Below are positions 46,152 through 57,291 of a stretch of DNA of 64,000 nt, in pieces; positions within the stretch are counted from its first letter, which is position 1; every line of letters starts with the position of its first letter. Source of the DNA: Prunus persica (lineage: Eukaryota > Streptophyta > Magnoliopsida > Rosales > Rosaceae); assembly GCF_000346465.2 (NCBI RefSeq), contig NC_034011.1, positions 17,682,937 to 17,746,936 of the forward strand, in the 5' to 3' direction. The notes beneath the pieces are model-generated. The model was not told where the DNA came from and ran no database searches. It was given only the letters and a program-made list of their open reading frames with translations. A program made the position numbers and the translations under genes.

Positions 46152-46232
46152 GTAAACGGGTCTAGCACAGTGTGTGTGTAAGAAACCCTCTCCCCCTTAT
46201 AGTTTAAATTATTGCTTTTATTTAAAAAGAAG
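46152..46232 (+). mobile_element. Internally deleted tRNA-derived SINE copy
   Basis: CGTAAACGGGTCTAGCACAG joins the head motif (AACGG.GTCTA) directly to the CAGTGTGTGTG tail, followed by AAGAAACCCTCTCCCCCTTA and TAGTTTAAATTATTGCTTTT. Compared with the copy at 47518 it lacks about 65 bp containing the A and B boxes. Confidence 0.6.
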
Positions 46233-46933
46233 AATAAAGCAATCTCATTAATCTCATATTAGTATATTGTGTTATTCTATTTATTTCTTCACAGTTAAAT
46301 GATCAAGTGGATTCCGATTTGATTGATTATATTTTGAAAAGATAATCCTTGACTGGTGACTCAATAATTAATATACAGTTCCGATCATTGAATTCATCGA
46401 GAGATGGTCTCAATACAATTTTTTTTCTCCCTCTTAAAAGATGGAGATCCGTTGTTAATGGGGCCGGGAACTATAGCTTAATGGGGTCCCCTCTAGAGTC
46501 TTTCATATGAAATGAACTCCTAGAAGTACATACTATGGCAACTAAACAATTGTTGATTGCATAACAGTCATAATTATCCGCCGTGATTAAATGTTAAGGA
46601 AAGTAGGCCATCATGATCAAAGACAAGATTTAGATCCTCCAGTGCCTTTAAACATGTGCAGTTTCCTGCATTTTGAAGCTAAAGTCTTACCATCCAATTA
46701 ATCTATTAATGGCTAAAACCCACTCCACAATCTCCTTTTTCTGGTCCGGTCACTTTCGCTCCGTCTCATTCTCATCGGCCCATGCATCGCACATTGAGAT
46801 CTCTCTCCCTCACCCACTCATTCTCATCCCTTTCTTTTTTCTCCTTCACCACTCATCCGTCTTCTTTCTTTAATGCTTCTGGCGCATTATATCATGCATA
46901 GACTAGATTAGAAAAAATGCCTATATTTCATGT
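46233..46933. other. Non-coding DNA, no gene seen
   Basis: A 66-codon frame at 46673-46873 is CT-rich, has no family resemblance and is not called. Nothing else is supported. Confidence 0.45.
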
Positions 46934-47088
46934 GCTTAACTTGGAGGAAGAATTGAGACTATCTTCATAAGAAGTTGATGACTAAAACTTACCCCTTCCC
47001 TAATCCCCTTGAAATTGGTGGTATTATGAGGGATAAGTTTTAGTAATCAACTTCTTATGAATAGTCCTCCCTCATCTTCCAAGCTATA
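46934..47088. repeat. Inverted repeat able to form a long hairpin
   Basis: The left arm (46934-46998) contains TTCATAAGAAGTTGATGACT followed by AAAACTTACCCC. The right arm (47026-47088), read on the minus strand, contains TTCATAAGAAGTTGATTACT followed by AAAACTTATCCC. The outer parts (CTTGGAGGAAGA versus CTTGGAAGATGA) also pair, with small bulges. The loop is about 27 bases. It may be a foldback MITE or a precursor of small RNAs. Confidence 0.75.
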
Positions 47089-47509
47089 CAACAATATCCA
47101 TATATATTATGTCTTGATTGCACATCAAATATGGGCATTTTGCTAGTCTAGTCTAGTCCAATTTAGTCCTCCTTAACAAACAAGGGCCTTATTCTTTTAT
47201 TAATTAGCTAGGCATCATTACGAGACTAGACAAATTGCAAAGTTAATTGTAAATTGATCATTTTAACATAATTGTGGTTTCTACACTAATTGTTGTGATT
47301 GTGAATCATACATTGGAAAATTAAAGCTTTACCTAATAGTAAACTTTACTTAATAGTTTAAAAGATCTTGAGCCTCTTCACACATTGTCAATTAATTTTG
47401 AATTAGATGCTCACATCGCATTTTTTATAATATATCAATTGTATAATTGCGCATTCTATTTTTGTATTTCATAATCAAGAATAGCTTTCTCCCCTTTATT
47501 TAAAAAATA
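47089..47509. other. Non-coding AT-rich DNA
   Basis: Nothing recognisable between the inverted repeat and the next SINE. Confidence 0.45.
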
Positions 47510-47517
47510 AAAGATGA

Positions 47518-47670
47518 GCCAACGGTGTCTAATCCAGTGGAAAGAGCCTTGATTTGCAGACCAATGGTATCAGGTTCGAACCCCATGACACCTTGACAGT
47601 GTGTGTGAAAAAAACCCATCTCCCAATATCACTTTTATAAATAAATAAAAACAAAACAAAATAAAAAGGC
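47518..47670 (+). mobile_element. tRNA-derived SINE with target-site duplication
   Basis: The head GCCAACGGTGTCTAATCCAG carries an A-box-like TCTAATCCAGTGG. A B box GGTTCGAACC lies at about 47573-47582, then ATGACACCTTGACAGTGTGT and a short pyrimidine-rich and A-rich tail. An 8-bp direct repeat AAAGATGA flanks it (47510-47517 and 47671-47678). tRNA-like promoter boxes plus a target duplication define a SINE. It is not a functional tRNA, since no cloverleaf closes. Confidence 0.75.
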
Positions 47671-49382
47671 AAAGATGAAAGACGGAAAAAATCAAAATGA
47701 AAATTGCAGATGTGGATGATAGAAATGAGAGGAGGGGGTTTTGGGGTTAAAATCTTGAGGTAATGTGATAGGTGAGGCCGTTAGGTTGGTTAGCTGGTAA
47801 GGATTCGTTTAAATGTAGCAAACTGCATGCACAAGTTTTATGGGCAAAGGAGAGTTAGATCGATCTGTAAGCACAAATATCGCTGCCTAAAGTTCTCAAC
47901 AGCTCGTCAAGCCTCAAGGACACAATTAATTCCCACATAATCTAATTATAATGGTTCATAAATAATCCATAAAGTCAAAGGTCCACACGTTGCCTCTCAG
48001 CTCACATAAAAGTCGAATTTACATGTGTAGCCACCCTTTCGGCCCACCAAGGACATTTTTGCCACATCAATGTCACTATGCTGTAAGAGGGCTTTGACGC
48101 CAAGCCAGAGCACTGCATGGCTGATTTAGAATAGGAGAAAGTCTGGGGTGTTTTTTTTTATAGGGAGTTGATTTTTCCACTTCTCATTTCTTTACGTATA
48201 CTTTTTTTTAAATAAATATTTTTTAATTTATTTTGTTCTTTTTCTTTCCTATTTTACCTTTATTCTACATTAATTTCTTTTTATTTTACTTTTATATTAT
48301 TTCTTTTTATTTATACTTAATTTTTCAACTTACACTCTATTTTTAGTTTTTTTTTTTTTTTTTACTTTAATTGAGTAAGAAACAATTAACACTTATATTT
48401 GTCTAGGCAAAATTACATGGTCTACTTGCAAAAACTCATGCCCCACAAATAAACCTTGCATCCATAGTTTTTTCTTTTCTTTTTTTCTTTCTTTTTTTTT
48501 TTTTTTGTAGAGGAAACAAATTTTAGGTGACCACAAAGAAACTGAAATGCATCTAACAATAAATTTTTACATTTTGTTTTTCCATGTTCTTCTCAGTCAT
48601 AACCTTTTGGAAAACAAATATTGAATGAAATTGATGAAATTGTGGACATGAATTGAGTTCTCAGAATTTCGGAAAATGAAATTGAGTTTGAGACTATGAG
48701 TTTCAAATTCACATTAATGGAGTTCTCTTTGTTTCATATGAGATTATTTCATACATTCATTTCGTTTGGATACCTTCTCAGAAAGTACAAAGTGCAAGGT
48801 ACTAAACATAAGCTCTATATAAACATAAGCTTAAAAAGTGCAAGGTACTAAATTTGCAAAAGATATGTTGTCACTTCAAATTGACCAATATACAAATTTA
48901 CCAAATCATATTGGTGAACAAGAAAATCTAATTTGTCAACCAATCTAATTAGATAACAGCAAGTCATTAAATGGATCTCACTTCATATTTCAACTAGGAA
49001 TTAAATGATCATGTGATAGGGTAGAGAGTAAGCCATGTACCACACAGAAATATCCTATTTTGAATTTCCTGCAAATTGAATTGACGTTCAGATAAATAAA
49101 AGATTTCAAGTGTATTATTTTCTTATAGATGAAATTAAACTCTTAAAGAAATAAGCCATGTACCATAAGTGCAAATATATATTATTGTCTTATGATACAG
49201 AGATTGAAAATTTGCAAAACCAGAATTCATAAGCAAGAATCAATTTTTTTGTTAAGAGTAAGAAAAGAGTCAATGGTGAACCATATGCAACCAGACCTCA
49301 GCATATCAAGTGAGAACAAAATGAAGAAAAACATAATAGGAAGAATTACAGTCTGCATTTAGATATAAAGAGACATAGCAGA
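47671..49382. other. Non-coding AT-rich DNA, no gene seen
   Basis: Holds T-rich low-complexity tracts at 48150-48365 and 48470-48506 and a short local duplication (GTGCAAGGTACTAAA at about 48791 and 48838). No gene is supported. Confidence 0.45.
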
Positions 49383-49556
49383 TGCAAATTTTATTGTTTT
49401 CAACCCTTTTTCCATTCAAGAAAGTCCTCTTAAAAATTCACATTCATGGCTCCCGAAACAATTTATAGTCTGCAAATTTTATTGTTTTCAACCCTTTTTC
49501 CATTCAAGAAAGTCCTCTTAAAAATTCACATTCATGGCTCCCGAAACAATTTATAG
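49383..49556. repeat. Perfect 88-bp tandem duplication
   Basis: The unit beginning TGCAAATTTTATTGTTTTCA and ending in CCCGAAACAATTTATAG occurs twice without interruption (49383-49470 and 49471-49556). It is identical over at least 86 bp. The identity implies a recent duplication or an assembly error. Confidence 0.9.
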
Positions 49557-49606
49557 ACCAAGCATGCCCTAAAAATGCATAAAGAGCAATAAGTTCAAAG
49601 ATTCCA

Positions 49607-49672
49607 TTATGAAAACTACGGCGGGTTGTACCACCTTCTAAGCCCTCCTGAAGACATAAGTTTGTGGATAAA
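49607..49672 (-). pseudogene. Asparagine synthetase fragment, second exon piece
   Basis: On the minus strand the frame reads KLMSSGGLRRWYNPP and then a stop. GGLRRWYNPPW is characteristic of plant glutamine-dependent asparagine synthetases, just after the N-terminal glutaminase domain. Trp after PP has become a stop and the frame is lost afterwards. It lies in the same strand and order as the piece at 51584-51715, so both belong to one decayed gene. Confidence 0.65.
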
Positions 49673-49811
49673 TAAAATTACAGTGGATACAACATCTAAA
49701 AAGTTTAAGGCACACAACGTGATGATTTTTAAATTCAAGTTACATGAATATGAAAAGACAACACTTAGTTTATAAGTTCTCAAATTTTGAAGATAATTAC
49801 TTACCCAAAAG

Positions 49812-51258
49812 TAATTCTAAAGGGTTCGCCTCGGGTTTCGAAAAATTCGGGGCGGGTCCTTTCAGTTGGTATCAGAGCTCTAGGTTCAATTTTCTGTGGA
49901 CCCTGCACTTTATGTGCATCCTTAATTGTGGGGATCAAAAATGGGTTCCATCTCGGAATGGCACATTTGCGACGTTGAGGACGTCGCAAAAGTCAAATTA
50001 TTTCACAAAGGAAAGATACATAGACCGCCGGAGCATAAGAAGGGCTGGAGCTTTACCACAGACAGTGGTTGTTTTAGGAGTTCCGGAAGATTACGAATAG
50101 AAGCCGAAGGTTTTGCATAGGATAACACTTGTACTTATGGTACAGTTGGATGTTCCTATGACAAAGTTGTTCATGAGTCCGCATAAGCGGGAGGATAGGG
50201 AGTTGATCAACCTGCTTCTAGGGATCCTCTATTGCCTGAACATGTTACTAATTTTCGACTGTGTGCCTAGAGCACCGAGTCGAAGATACTAAGAGCACAA
50301 CCTTTCTCTAGGGCGAGCAACTCCCTGACATTGGATTAAGGGATCCAAGATCTGAAAGGTGACGTTAGAATAATCGAAATCACAAGTGTGGAAAGGATTA
50401 AGATAGCCTTAATTCTCTTACAGAAAGAGGCTCGTGTGTGGTGGGAATACTGTGGTCAAATCCAAGAATGAGACCCAGATGGATTGAGTAATCCTACCTA
50501 TGGAGATGGAGAGAGTACTTTGGGGTCTCATCTCACGTGAGCACGTTTGAGTAGAGATCTTTCATTGGAACCAGAAATGGATCATGGTAGAGAGAGATAG
50601 ACGATGCTTACAATTCGGTAAAAATGATCCTTTCTGACATTCCTCTCAAGGAATCGTGTTGGCAATGCTGCTTATCGATTCTAGGGAAAGAAGGAAAATA
50701 TCAAGAAGTCAAAGAATGAGGATCTTCTTTTGCTAGGAAAGCTAGAAGAGAATCAAATCACAAATGGAAGCGTTTAGCTTTCCAAGGAAGAGCTGGGGGA
50801 AACCCGAGTGGTAGATGCGGGCCCAATGCTCATAACCTTTCGAGTGACAGGTAGAAAATTTCGAGGACGAAATTTTTATAAGGGGGGTAGATTGTAACAC
50901 CCCGACTCCAAATTTAACCCTTATTTAAATTATGTAAATATTTAAGGGCATTTTGGTCATAATTTATATTTGAATTGTTAGGTTAGCGGGTTTGGCAGTT
51001 GGTTGAGAATTATTGGAAGGCCGAAGGCCATTTATGTGGATTGCATGAAATTATATTGTGCATGCTGCCAGTTGTGAATATTAAATGCGTTTTAATGCAG
51101 GTTGACGTTTTTGGGAAATGTCCAATTTATAGGGGAGACTCTGCCGAAATTTCGGCAGGAAGTCTCGATCTTTAGTAAGTGGGCCTGGCATCGGGGTGAT
51201 GTCAGGAATTCCAAAGGGTTCACCTCGGGTTTCAAAAAATTCGGGGAGGGTCCTTTCA
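49812..51258 (+). mobile_element. Degenerate Ty3-type LTR retrotransposon
   Basis: The 3' end of a truncated 5' LTR (49812-49864, ending GGGTCCTTTCA) is followed two bases later by TGGTATCAGAGC (49867-49878), the primer-binding site for initiator tRNA-Met. About 1 kb of internal DNA with no intact gag or pol follows, ending in TTTCGAGGACGAAATTTTTA and the polypurine tract AGGGGGGTAG (50881-50890). The 3' LTR runs from TGTAACACCCCGACTCC (50893) to CCTTTCA (51258), 366 bp. The ends are classic Ty3/gypsy. The interior is too short for a full element, so this is a deleted or non-autonomous copy. Confidence 0.8.
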
Positions 51259-51582
51259 TCTACCTATCTTCATATATTATCACTCAAACCAAGCTCCAAG
51301 AGTTTCTCATATTTTGAAACTAAGGGTCACGTGGTTGGTTACATCCCTCAACCTGTTTAATTTTTTAGATGAATTAGTGGGTAAGACAAGGACTAAACCG
51401 GTTGAGGCTGAATTAGATGAGAGTGATAAAACTTTATTTATTTCTTGTAAAGTTGTAAGATTTTGGGTCTATTTTTATAAGAGAAGTTATATTTTGGCTT
51501 CTTTTTATTTTTATTTTTACTTTTTTTTTTCTCACGTACCGGACACGGGGTTTCCACCGACCCCCAGGTCCGGGGCGTGACA
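51259..51582. mobile_element. Fragment ending in another Ty3-type LTR terminus
   Basis: The stretch ends ACCCCCAGGTCCGGGGCGTGACA. Its reverse complement starts TGTCACGCCCCGGACC, the mirrored form of the TGTAACACCCCGACTCC start, as expected at the 3' end of a Ty3 LTR. It abuts the asparagine synthetase exon at 51583. It may be the end of an older LTR interrupted by the element at its left, or an extended LTR end; I cannot decide. Confidence 0.45.
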
Positions 51583-51583
51583 C

Positions 51584-51715
51584 CCAGTCCATGTAAAGTG
51601 GGGTGATACCAATTGCATCTCAAGCAGCAATATAACTGTTGTCTCTCATGTCAAGGAGGACAAAGGATAACATGCCATCCAACATGTCCACAAACTCTTC
51701 CCCATGTTCTTCATA
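51584..51715 (-). pseudogene. Asparagine synthetase fragment, first exon piece
   Basis: Minus strand: a CTTTGGCAG acceptor is followed by YEEHGEEFVDMLDGMLSF, LLDMRDNSYIAA, a stop, and DAIGITPLYMDW. This is a section of the glutaminase domain of plant asparagine synthetase (Asn formation from Asp, Gln and ATP). The stop replaces the family's Arg by a CGA to TGA change typical of methylated CpG decay. The exon is cut after the Trp by the LTR terminus at 51582, so a Ty3-type insertion broke it. The catalytic N-terminal Cys and the synthetase domain are not found in the window. Confidence 0.8.
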
Positions 51716-51722
51716 CTGCCAA

Positions 51723-52139
51723 AGATAAATGTTAATATGATGCAGAACAACAAGAACATATAGGAAGAAAAACGAGATTCGGACTCAAATTGGCTTTTGG
51801 CATCTCACCAAAGGTGTCCAGTAGAGAAACTAGAAAGACTCTACTAAAATTTGAAGGTTTCTCATGCATCATCATGAAAAACTATAATAAGAATATACAG
51901 ATAATACGAACAGGAATTCACAATGCCTTTTTTTTCTTTTGTTAACTCTAGTTTTAAAAGCTTACAAAGTAGCCTCTTTTATAGGAGGTGTAGAGTGATG
52001 AAAAACCTAAATTTTGGGGCAAAGGGAAATGCTTTACTGATAGATGAAATCACTCACAATCGTCGACTTAAGAATCGTATGAGCGTCTATAGGTGTATAA
52101 AATCAAACTTGAAAACTTAGAAATTAACCCAAACTAATT
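51723..52139. other. Non-coding DNA beside the pseudogene
   Basis: Probably old intron sequence of the asparagine synthetase gene or part of the next element. No exon is recognisable. Confidence 0.35.
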
Positions 52140-52727
52140 ACACTAATAGCTAGAGAGTGATGAGGAGATGGATATCCATACCTCACTTGACGAAAACAGT
52201 GGCTGGAGTCGCCGAAAATAGTGACTGAAAGTCAAAAACCTCTTGAACCTTTCGAAGCTCGTCGCGACTCAGGGAGGGCAAGGGTGGCTGGGCTTTAGCC
52301 CTGGCCGAAGCGCCGGCCTTGGTCGGAGAGTCTGAGAGAGAAAAAGACAATGATGGAGGAGAGAGAAGAAAGAGAGAGTTTGAGAGGGACTGAAAAAAAA
52401 AAAAAGAGGAAGAGGGAACTGAAAAAAGTGAGACGGATACGGAAGTTAGGGCGAGAGTTTGAGAGGGATTGAAAAAATTGAGAGGAAGATGGAATCCAGT
52501 GCGAGAGTTTGAGAGAGAGAGAGCGTGAAAACTTTTGGACTGGCGTTGACTACCTTTTAGGCATTTGTGATTATGAGAGATTATGCTAAAGGGGAATCAA
52601 AGGCATCGTCATAAAAAACCAAAATTCGTATTGATGTCTTTGTACCTGTATAGTATCATTATTTATAAAATCGATGCCTAATGTGCTAATAGCATCAATT
52701 TTTTGTTTTTCCGATGCCTATGTAGTG
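52140..52727. mobile_element. CACTA-like transposon terminus
   Basis: The segment ends in CCGATGCCTATGTAGTG, with the TAGTG that mirrors the CACTA terminus. Before it, GATGCC/GCATC motifs recur in both orientations at about 52600-52720 (GGCATCG, GATGTC, CGATGCC, GCATC, CGATGCC), like CACTA subterminal repeats. Upstream, a GA-rich tract (52330-52530) looks like a transposon 5' leader read on the minus strand. The left boundary is uncertain. The element abuts copia reverse transcriptase sequence. Confidence 0.45.
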
Positions 52728-52729
52728 TT

Positions 52730-53640
52730 GCTGAAAGTGAAATTTGGCATAGTGTGTTCACTAAAGCTATACAAGTTGCTGGTTTTACTCAGTCCAAAGT
52801 TGATTATTCGCTTTTTACTTGCAAAAATGGCAAGTCATTCACCACCCTTTTGATCTACGTCGATGACATCATGATTACATTAAATAATTTGTCTACCATT
52901 AATGCTCTCAAGCGATTACTTAATACTTGTTTTAAGATCAAAGACCTTGATGATCTTAACTCTATTTTGGGCATTGAGGTCTCACGTTCGAGGAAAGGTA
53001 TTTCTATTTGTCAAAGGAAATATGCATTGGACATTCCAAAATTTCTTTTGATACAAGAGAGATACTTCATGATCCAGCAAAGTATATAAGGTTGGTGGGA
53101 CGCTTAATTTATCTCACCATAACAAAACCTGATATTATGTATTCAATACATATACTCAATATATTTATGCATGAGCCTCGCAATCCACACTTAGATGTCA
53201 TCATGACAGTTTTTAAGGTATCTATACAGTACCCCAGGACAAGGACATTTTTTTCTTGCTGGAAATGAGATGAAGTTGATGGCATACTGTGATTCAGATT
53301 GGGTGGGATGTCCAACAACACAGAGGTCAACAAGTGGCTCTTGCGTGTTCCTTGGCAATTCTTTGATCTCACGGAGAACAAAAAGACAAAAAAACAGTAT
53401 CTCTTTCTTCAGCAGAGGCTGAATATCAAGCAATGATAGGTGCTTGCTGTGAAATTGCTTGGTTGCGTTATATATTGCAAGACCTGCAACTCCCAGACCC
53501 AGGACTAGCTATTTTACACTGTGACAACCAAGTTGTGTTGCACATATCCGCCAATCTAGTGTTCCATGACAGAACTAGACACATTGAAATGGATTGTCAT
53601 TTTATTAGGGATCAAAACTTGGATGGAACAGTGTTGTGAA
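52730..53640 (+). pseudogene. Ty1/copia pol relic (reverse transcriptase end and RNase H)
   Basis: The frame at 52703-53089 encodes FTKAIQVAGFTQSKVDYSLF, then LLIYVDDIMIT with the YVDD active site, then FKIKDLDDLNSILGIEVSRS, the end of a Ty1/copia reverse transcriptase. After frameshifts come RLVGRLIYLTITKPDIMYSI, the connection region, and at 53433-53639 the copia RNase H with CCEIAWLRYILQDLQ, LHCDNQ and RTRHIEMDCHFIRD. Gag, protease, integrase and the 5' part of RT are missing. The pieces lie in different frames, so the element is dead. Confidence 0.85.
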
Positions 53641-55112
53641 ATTATTGCAAGCGCATAATCCACACAAGTAATATAGAGATAAGTGAAATGTCGTTCCCAT
53701 GAAGCCTGTAATTTCCTTTTAGTACCAATTATAATTAATTCATAAGTTTATTTGAACAATTGATTAATGAGAGTGATTGATTTATTAAACTAAGTTAAAA
53801 CAAATATGAAAAATAGTAATTTAATTAACGGTGGAAAATTTGATGAGACACTAGAGCATCCGATTTCACCATAACCAATTCCACTTCATTCTTATAGCCA
53901 AATAACCATAATTACTACCCATGTTGACAGTTGATTTCTCATAATTCATTCGATATCCCCTCTCCAACTCAAATAATGAACAACCCATTCTTTCTCTCGA
54001 GCAACGGATTTAGAAAAATCAAGAACCCATTTAGTTCTATGAGAACATGCAAAAAAACTGCATGAGTCATGTTAGTCCCTATAGGGCACTCATTGAAGAC
54101 ATGATATTTGTTACGAGAAGCAAACATCAAACATCTCCTCTCGGTCTCCGCTTGGATCATCAAAACAATTAAATATTGGACAGATATTCAAAGCATTAAG
54201 AATAGTAACAAATACTCAACATGAAATAGTAATAAGAAATTAATATAACTATAAAAATTAAGTATTCATGGTTAGGCTACATCGTAGCCCTAGCAAGGAA
54301 AATTAGTTCATGACAAAAGAAAAGAAAAACAAAAGAATTCTTGTCATAAAACATATTTTGCAGATGGATTTGATCTTTCGATTCTCCACAGCAACACCTT
54401 CGTAAGCTCCAAAAGCACCGCGGCAGCAACTCTTGGCTCTCTTTCTAATATATTTGTGGGTGTATTGAAATATGGTGAAAAAATATATGGTATCAAGATG
54501 GTCCAGAGAGAGAGCTTAGGGTGACCTTATATAGTTTAAAACAACTAAACCCTACTCCAATAAGGGCTAGAAAAAATCTCCTAAAGCAAAACAAAATCCC
54601 AAATAATTAAGGAAACAAACTAGGAAACAATCATTCTTTGACTTGAAAACACGTCAGCCAACTTCACACACTTTTTGGGGTAGTTTCACTTCCTAGAAAA
54701 TTCTGGGAAAATATGAGAACTGTAGCTTGATCTCTAAGCTTTCCAAGCATAAATCACATACCTCTAGAAAAAATCAGAAAGGTCTTCAAATCTTCAATCT
54801 TCCAGAGCAGTGCAGTTCTGATGGGATTTCAACTTAGACTGTCTTGACTTGCAAGTCTACAGCATTTGGCTTGGTATAAAATTATGAAACTTTGATACAA
54901 TGATCTTCAATGCCTTAGTTTCTTCTCCAATTGGCCTTGCTCTAAAATTCATTCTAAAAGTCGATTTTTAGTCGAAATCCTTTCAAGAGCGTAGAATAGC
55001 TGAAAATAAGAAAAGTAAGGTAATAATGCTCTTTTTAATTAACTTCTCCTACAAAAACCAAATATAAGAGGTATAAAAATATAGGAAATAATGCATTTAT
55101 CAAACAATAATT
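53641..55112. mobile_element. 1.5-kb insertion within the copia RNase H region
   Basis: The copia reading frame stops making sense after GGAACAGTGTTG and resumes with ACAAGATATATTTC at 55113, so this block is an insertion. Its ends, TGAAATTATTGCAAGCGCATAAT and the reverse complement of the right end TGTAATTATTG...ATGCATTAT, share AATTATTG and a GCATAAT/GCATTAT motif. The interior is AT-rich with no convincing gene. Class not determined. Confidence 0.5.
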
Positions 55113-55239
55113 ACAAGATATATTTCATCTCAATAGCAAGTAGCAGACGTGTTTACAAAGGCCTTGGGCAAAGAAGATTTTTTGACTACTGTGTGCGAGT
55201 TGGGAATTCACAATATTCACTCTCCCACTTGAGGGGGAG
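55113..55239 (+). pseudogene. Ty1/copia C-terminus and polypurine tract
   Basis: The frame reads YISSQ, stop, then QVADVFTKALGKEDF, a short variable part, and LGIHNIHSPT before a TGA at 55230-55232. QxADxFTKAL...LGI is the canonical end of plant copia polyproteins. The purine run GAGGGGGAG (55231-55239) lies directly before the LTR start, as a polypurine tract should. Confidence 0.8.
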
Positions 55240-56236
55240 TGTTGAGAAGTCAATTAAATCCCAATACATTAGGGATTGAATGATTAACCAAATTATATTT
55301 AATTGATTGTACATGATTTGCTTTCCTTTTGGCCCCGTTTGGTGGGTTGACTTGGAATCGTTAGGATAGGCCTTGAAGCATTGGACTGGGCTGGCTTGGA
55401 CTGGCTAAGTTTTGAGTCATGTCCTACTCATTCTTGCACACAACAGACTGGAACTCACTTATCTTTTTTAATAAATCAAAATTTTATTTTAATTTTTTTA
55501 TTAACAATATTCCAACTCTTTTCCAGTATCTTTCTTTATAAGCTCAAAATCATCTCTTTATCAAATAAAATCATCTCTTTTTAAAATAAAATAAAAAATC
55601 AAAACACTTTTTCTATTATTTAAACTTTACAAGAAGATAATTACAAGAGAGAAATAAATTTTAGTTAGCCAAATACAAATTGTAATTTGGAACAAAAGAC
55701 GAAAAAAAAATCAATGGAATAACTTTCAAATTCAATAAAACACAAACTAAAGAACAACACTTAGAAGAAAAAAGAAGAAGGAATTATGCAAATTATGGAA
55801 CCCCAATACCAGATCTGAAAAAATCTTCAATGAAAAGGGAAAACAGACCCGAAAAGATCTTCAATCAAAAGAAATCAAACGCAAAAGAAGAAAAAAAAAA
55901 CAAAGCACTCAACATCATCAACACATCTCAATATCTAACAACAAAATCGAAAAAGGAGTTCTTTCAAATTATCAGAGAAGAGGAGAATAGAGAGGGGAGA
56001 GGGGAAGAGAAAGGAGAATAGAGAGGGCAGAGGGGAAGAGAGAGGAGAAGAGCAAGGAGGGAGGGGAAGAGAGAGGAGAAGAACTTTAGAAGAGGCTTGT
56101 TTGGTCTCGCTGAGAGAAGAGGCGTGCTCGGTCTCGCCAAGAGAAGAGAGAAGAGGCTTGCTTGGAAAAGCCTCAGATTCTAAACCCATATATGGGCTTG
56201 GGTTCTAGAGCCCTAGTTATTTGGGACATGGATCCT

Positions 56237-57223
56237 AGACCTGGCAAACGGATTTTGGGTCATGTTCATGTCAACCCGTTTGACACGACACAACCCCTTA
56301 ATTTAACAGGTGAAAAATACCAGACCCAAATACGACCTGTTACAATTCGCAAATGATCTGACACGACCCGTTAAGAATAAACCAAAAAAAAAAAAAAAAC
56401 ACAGCCAACAACCACTCTCTCTGTCCTTTTTCCCTAAATTTCCATCTCATAAACAACATCCAGAAAACTTACATAAAGAAAAACAAGAAGAGAAAAAATG
56501 GTTGATTAGATTAGATTATTTATATATAAAAAAAAGACAGAGAGGAAGAGATGAGAGATGCAGATAAGAAGAGAAGAAAAGAAAAAAAGGAGAGATGGAG
56601 AATGACAGAAAGAGGAAGAAGAAAAGATATAAAAAAAAAAGGTGGAGAGAAGAAGAAGAGATAGTGGGGGGTCACAAGAAGAGAAAAAAATGGTTCATTA
56701 GATTATATTAGATTATTTATTATACAAAAAAGATAGAGAGGAAGAGATGAATAAGAAGAGAAGAAAATAAAGGAGAGATGGAGAATGGCAGAAAGAAGAA
56801 GAAGAAAAGGAAAAATAAAAAAGAGACGGAGAAAAGAAGAAGAAGATAAGAGAGAGTGGGAGGTGAGAGACAGTAAACGGAGAAAGGAAGGGGAAAGATG
56901 GAAAAGGAATATAAAAAATAAAATAAAATAAAGAGAGAGGGAGGGAGAGATGGAGAGAGAAGGATAAGAACCAAAAAAAGAGGAATGGTGTTGGAGGAGA
57001 CTTGTGATATTTTTTAAAAATACATTTAACAAAACTACCAAATTACCCTCCTTAATGGGCGGATGTGAATATTCGCGAATTGACCCGACTCAACTCGTTA
57101 CCTTAACGGGTGGCTAACGAGTTCAACCATTTTCAACTCGACCCATGAAGCTCAACCCAAATACTGATAATTTCGTACGAATTCGTGTCGTGTTAACAGA
57201 TCGTGTGCAATATTGTCCAGTCC
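56237..57223. mobile_element. Nested non-autonomous DNA element (GTGTCGTG type)
   Basis: The left end TAGACCTGGCAAACGG and the right end ATTGTCCAGTCC are imperfect inverted repeats. The subterminal zones contain GACACGACAC, GACACGACCCG and, on the right, GTGTCGTGTTAACAG, ACCCGACTCAACTCG. This wording is typical of a widespread class of plant hAT-like non-autonomous elements. The centre (56560-56960) is a GA-rich low-complexity tract whose long open frames are not genes. Confidence 0.45.
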
Positions 57224-57291
57224 AAGACACTTAAACTCACCAAACAATGGCTAGGACCCATGTCCATTTTAATTGAGAATATCCGATCTCG

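Noticed and set aside
47518..47670. A tRNA gene
   Set aside because: A- and B-box-like motifs are present, but no acceptor stem or cloverleaf closes, and flanking target duplications indicate a SINE.
56703..57041. 112-codon minus-strand frame
   Set aside because: It is a product of the GA-rich tract inside a transposon; the peptide is Ser/Phe/Leu low complexity.
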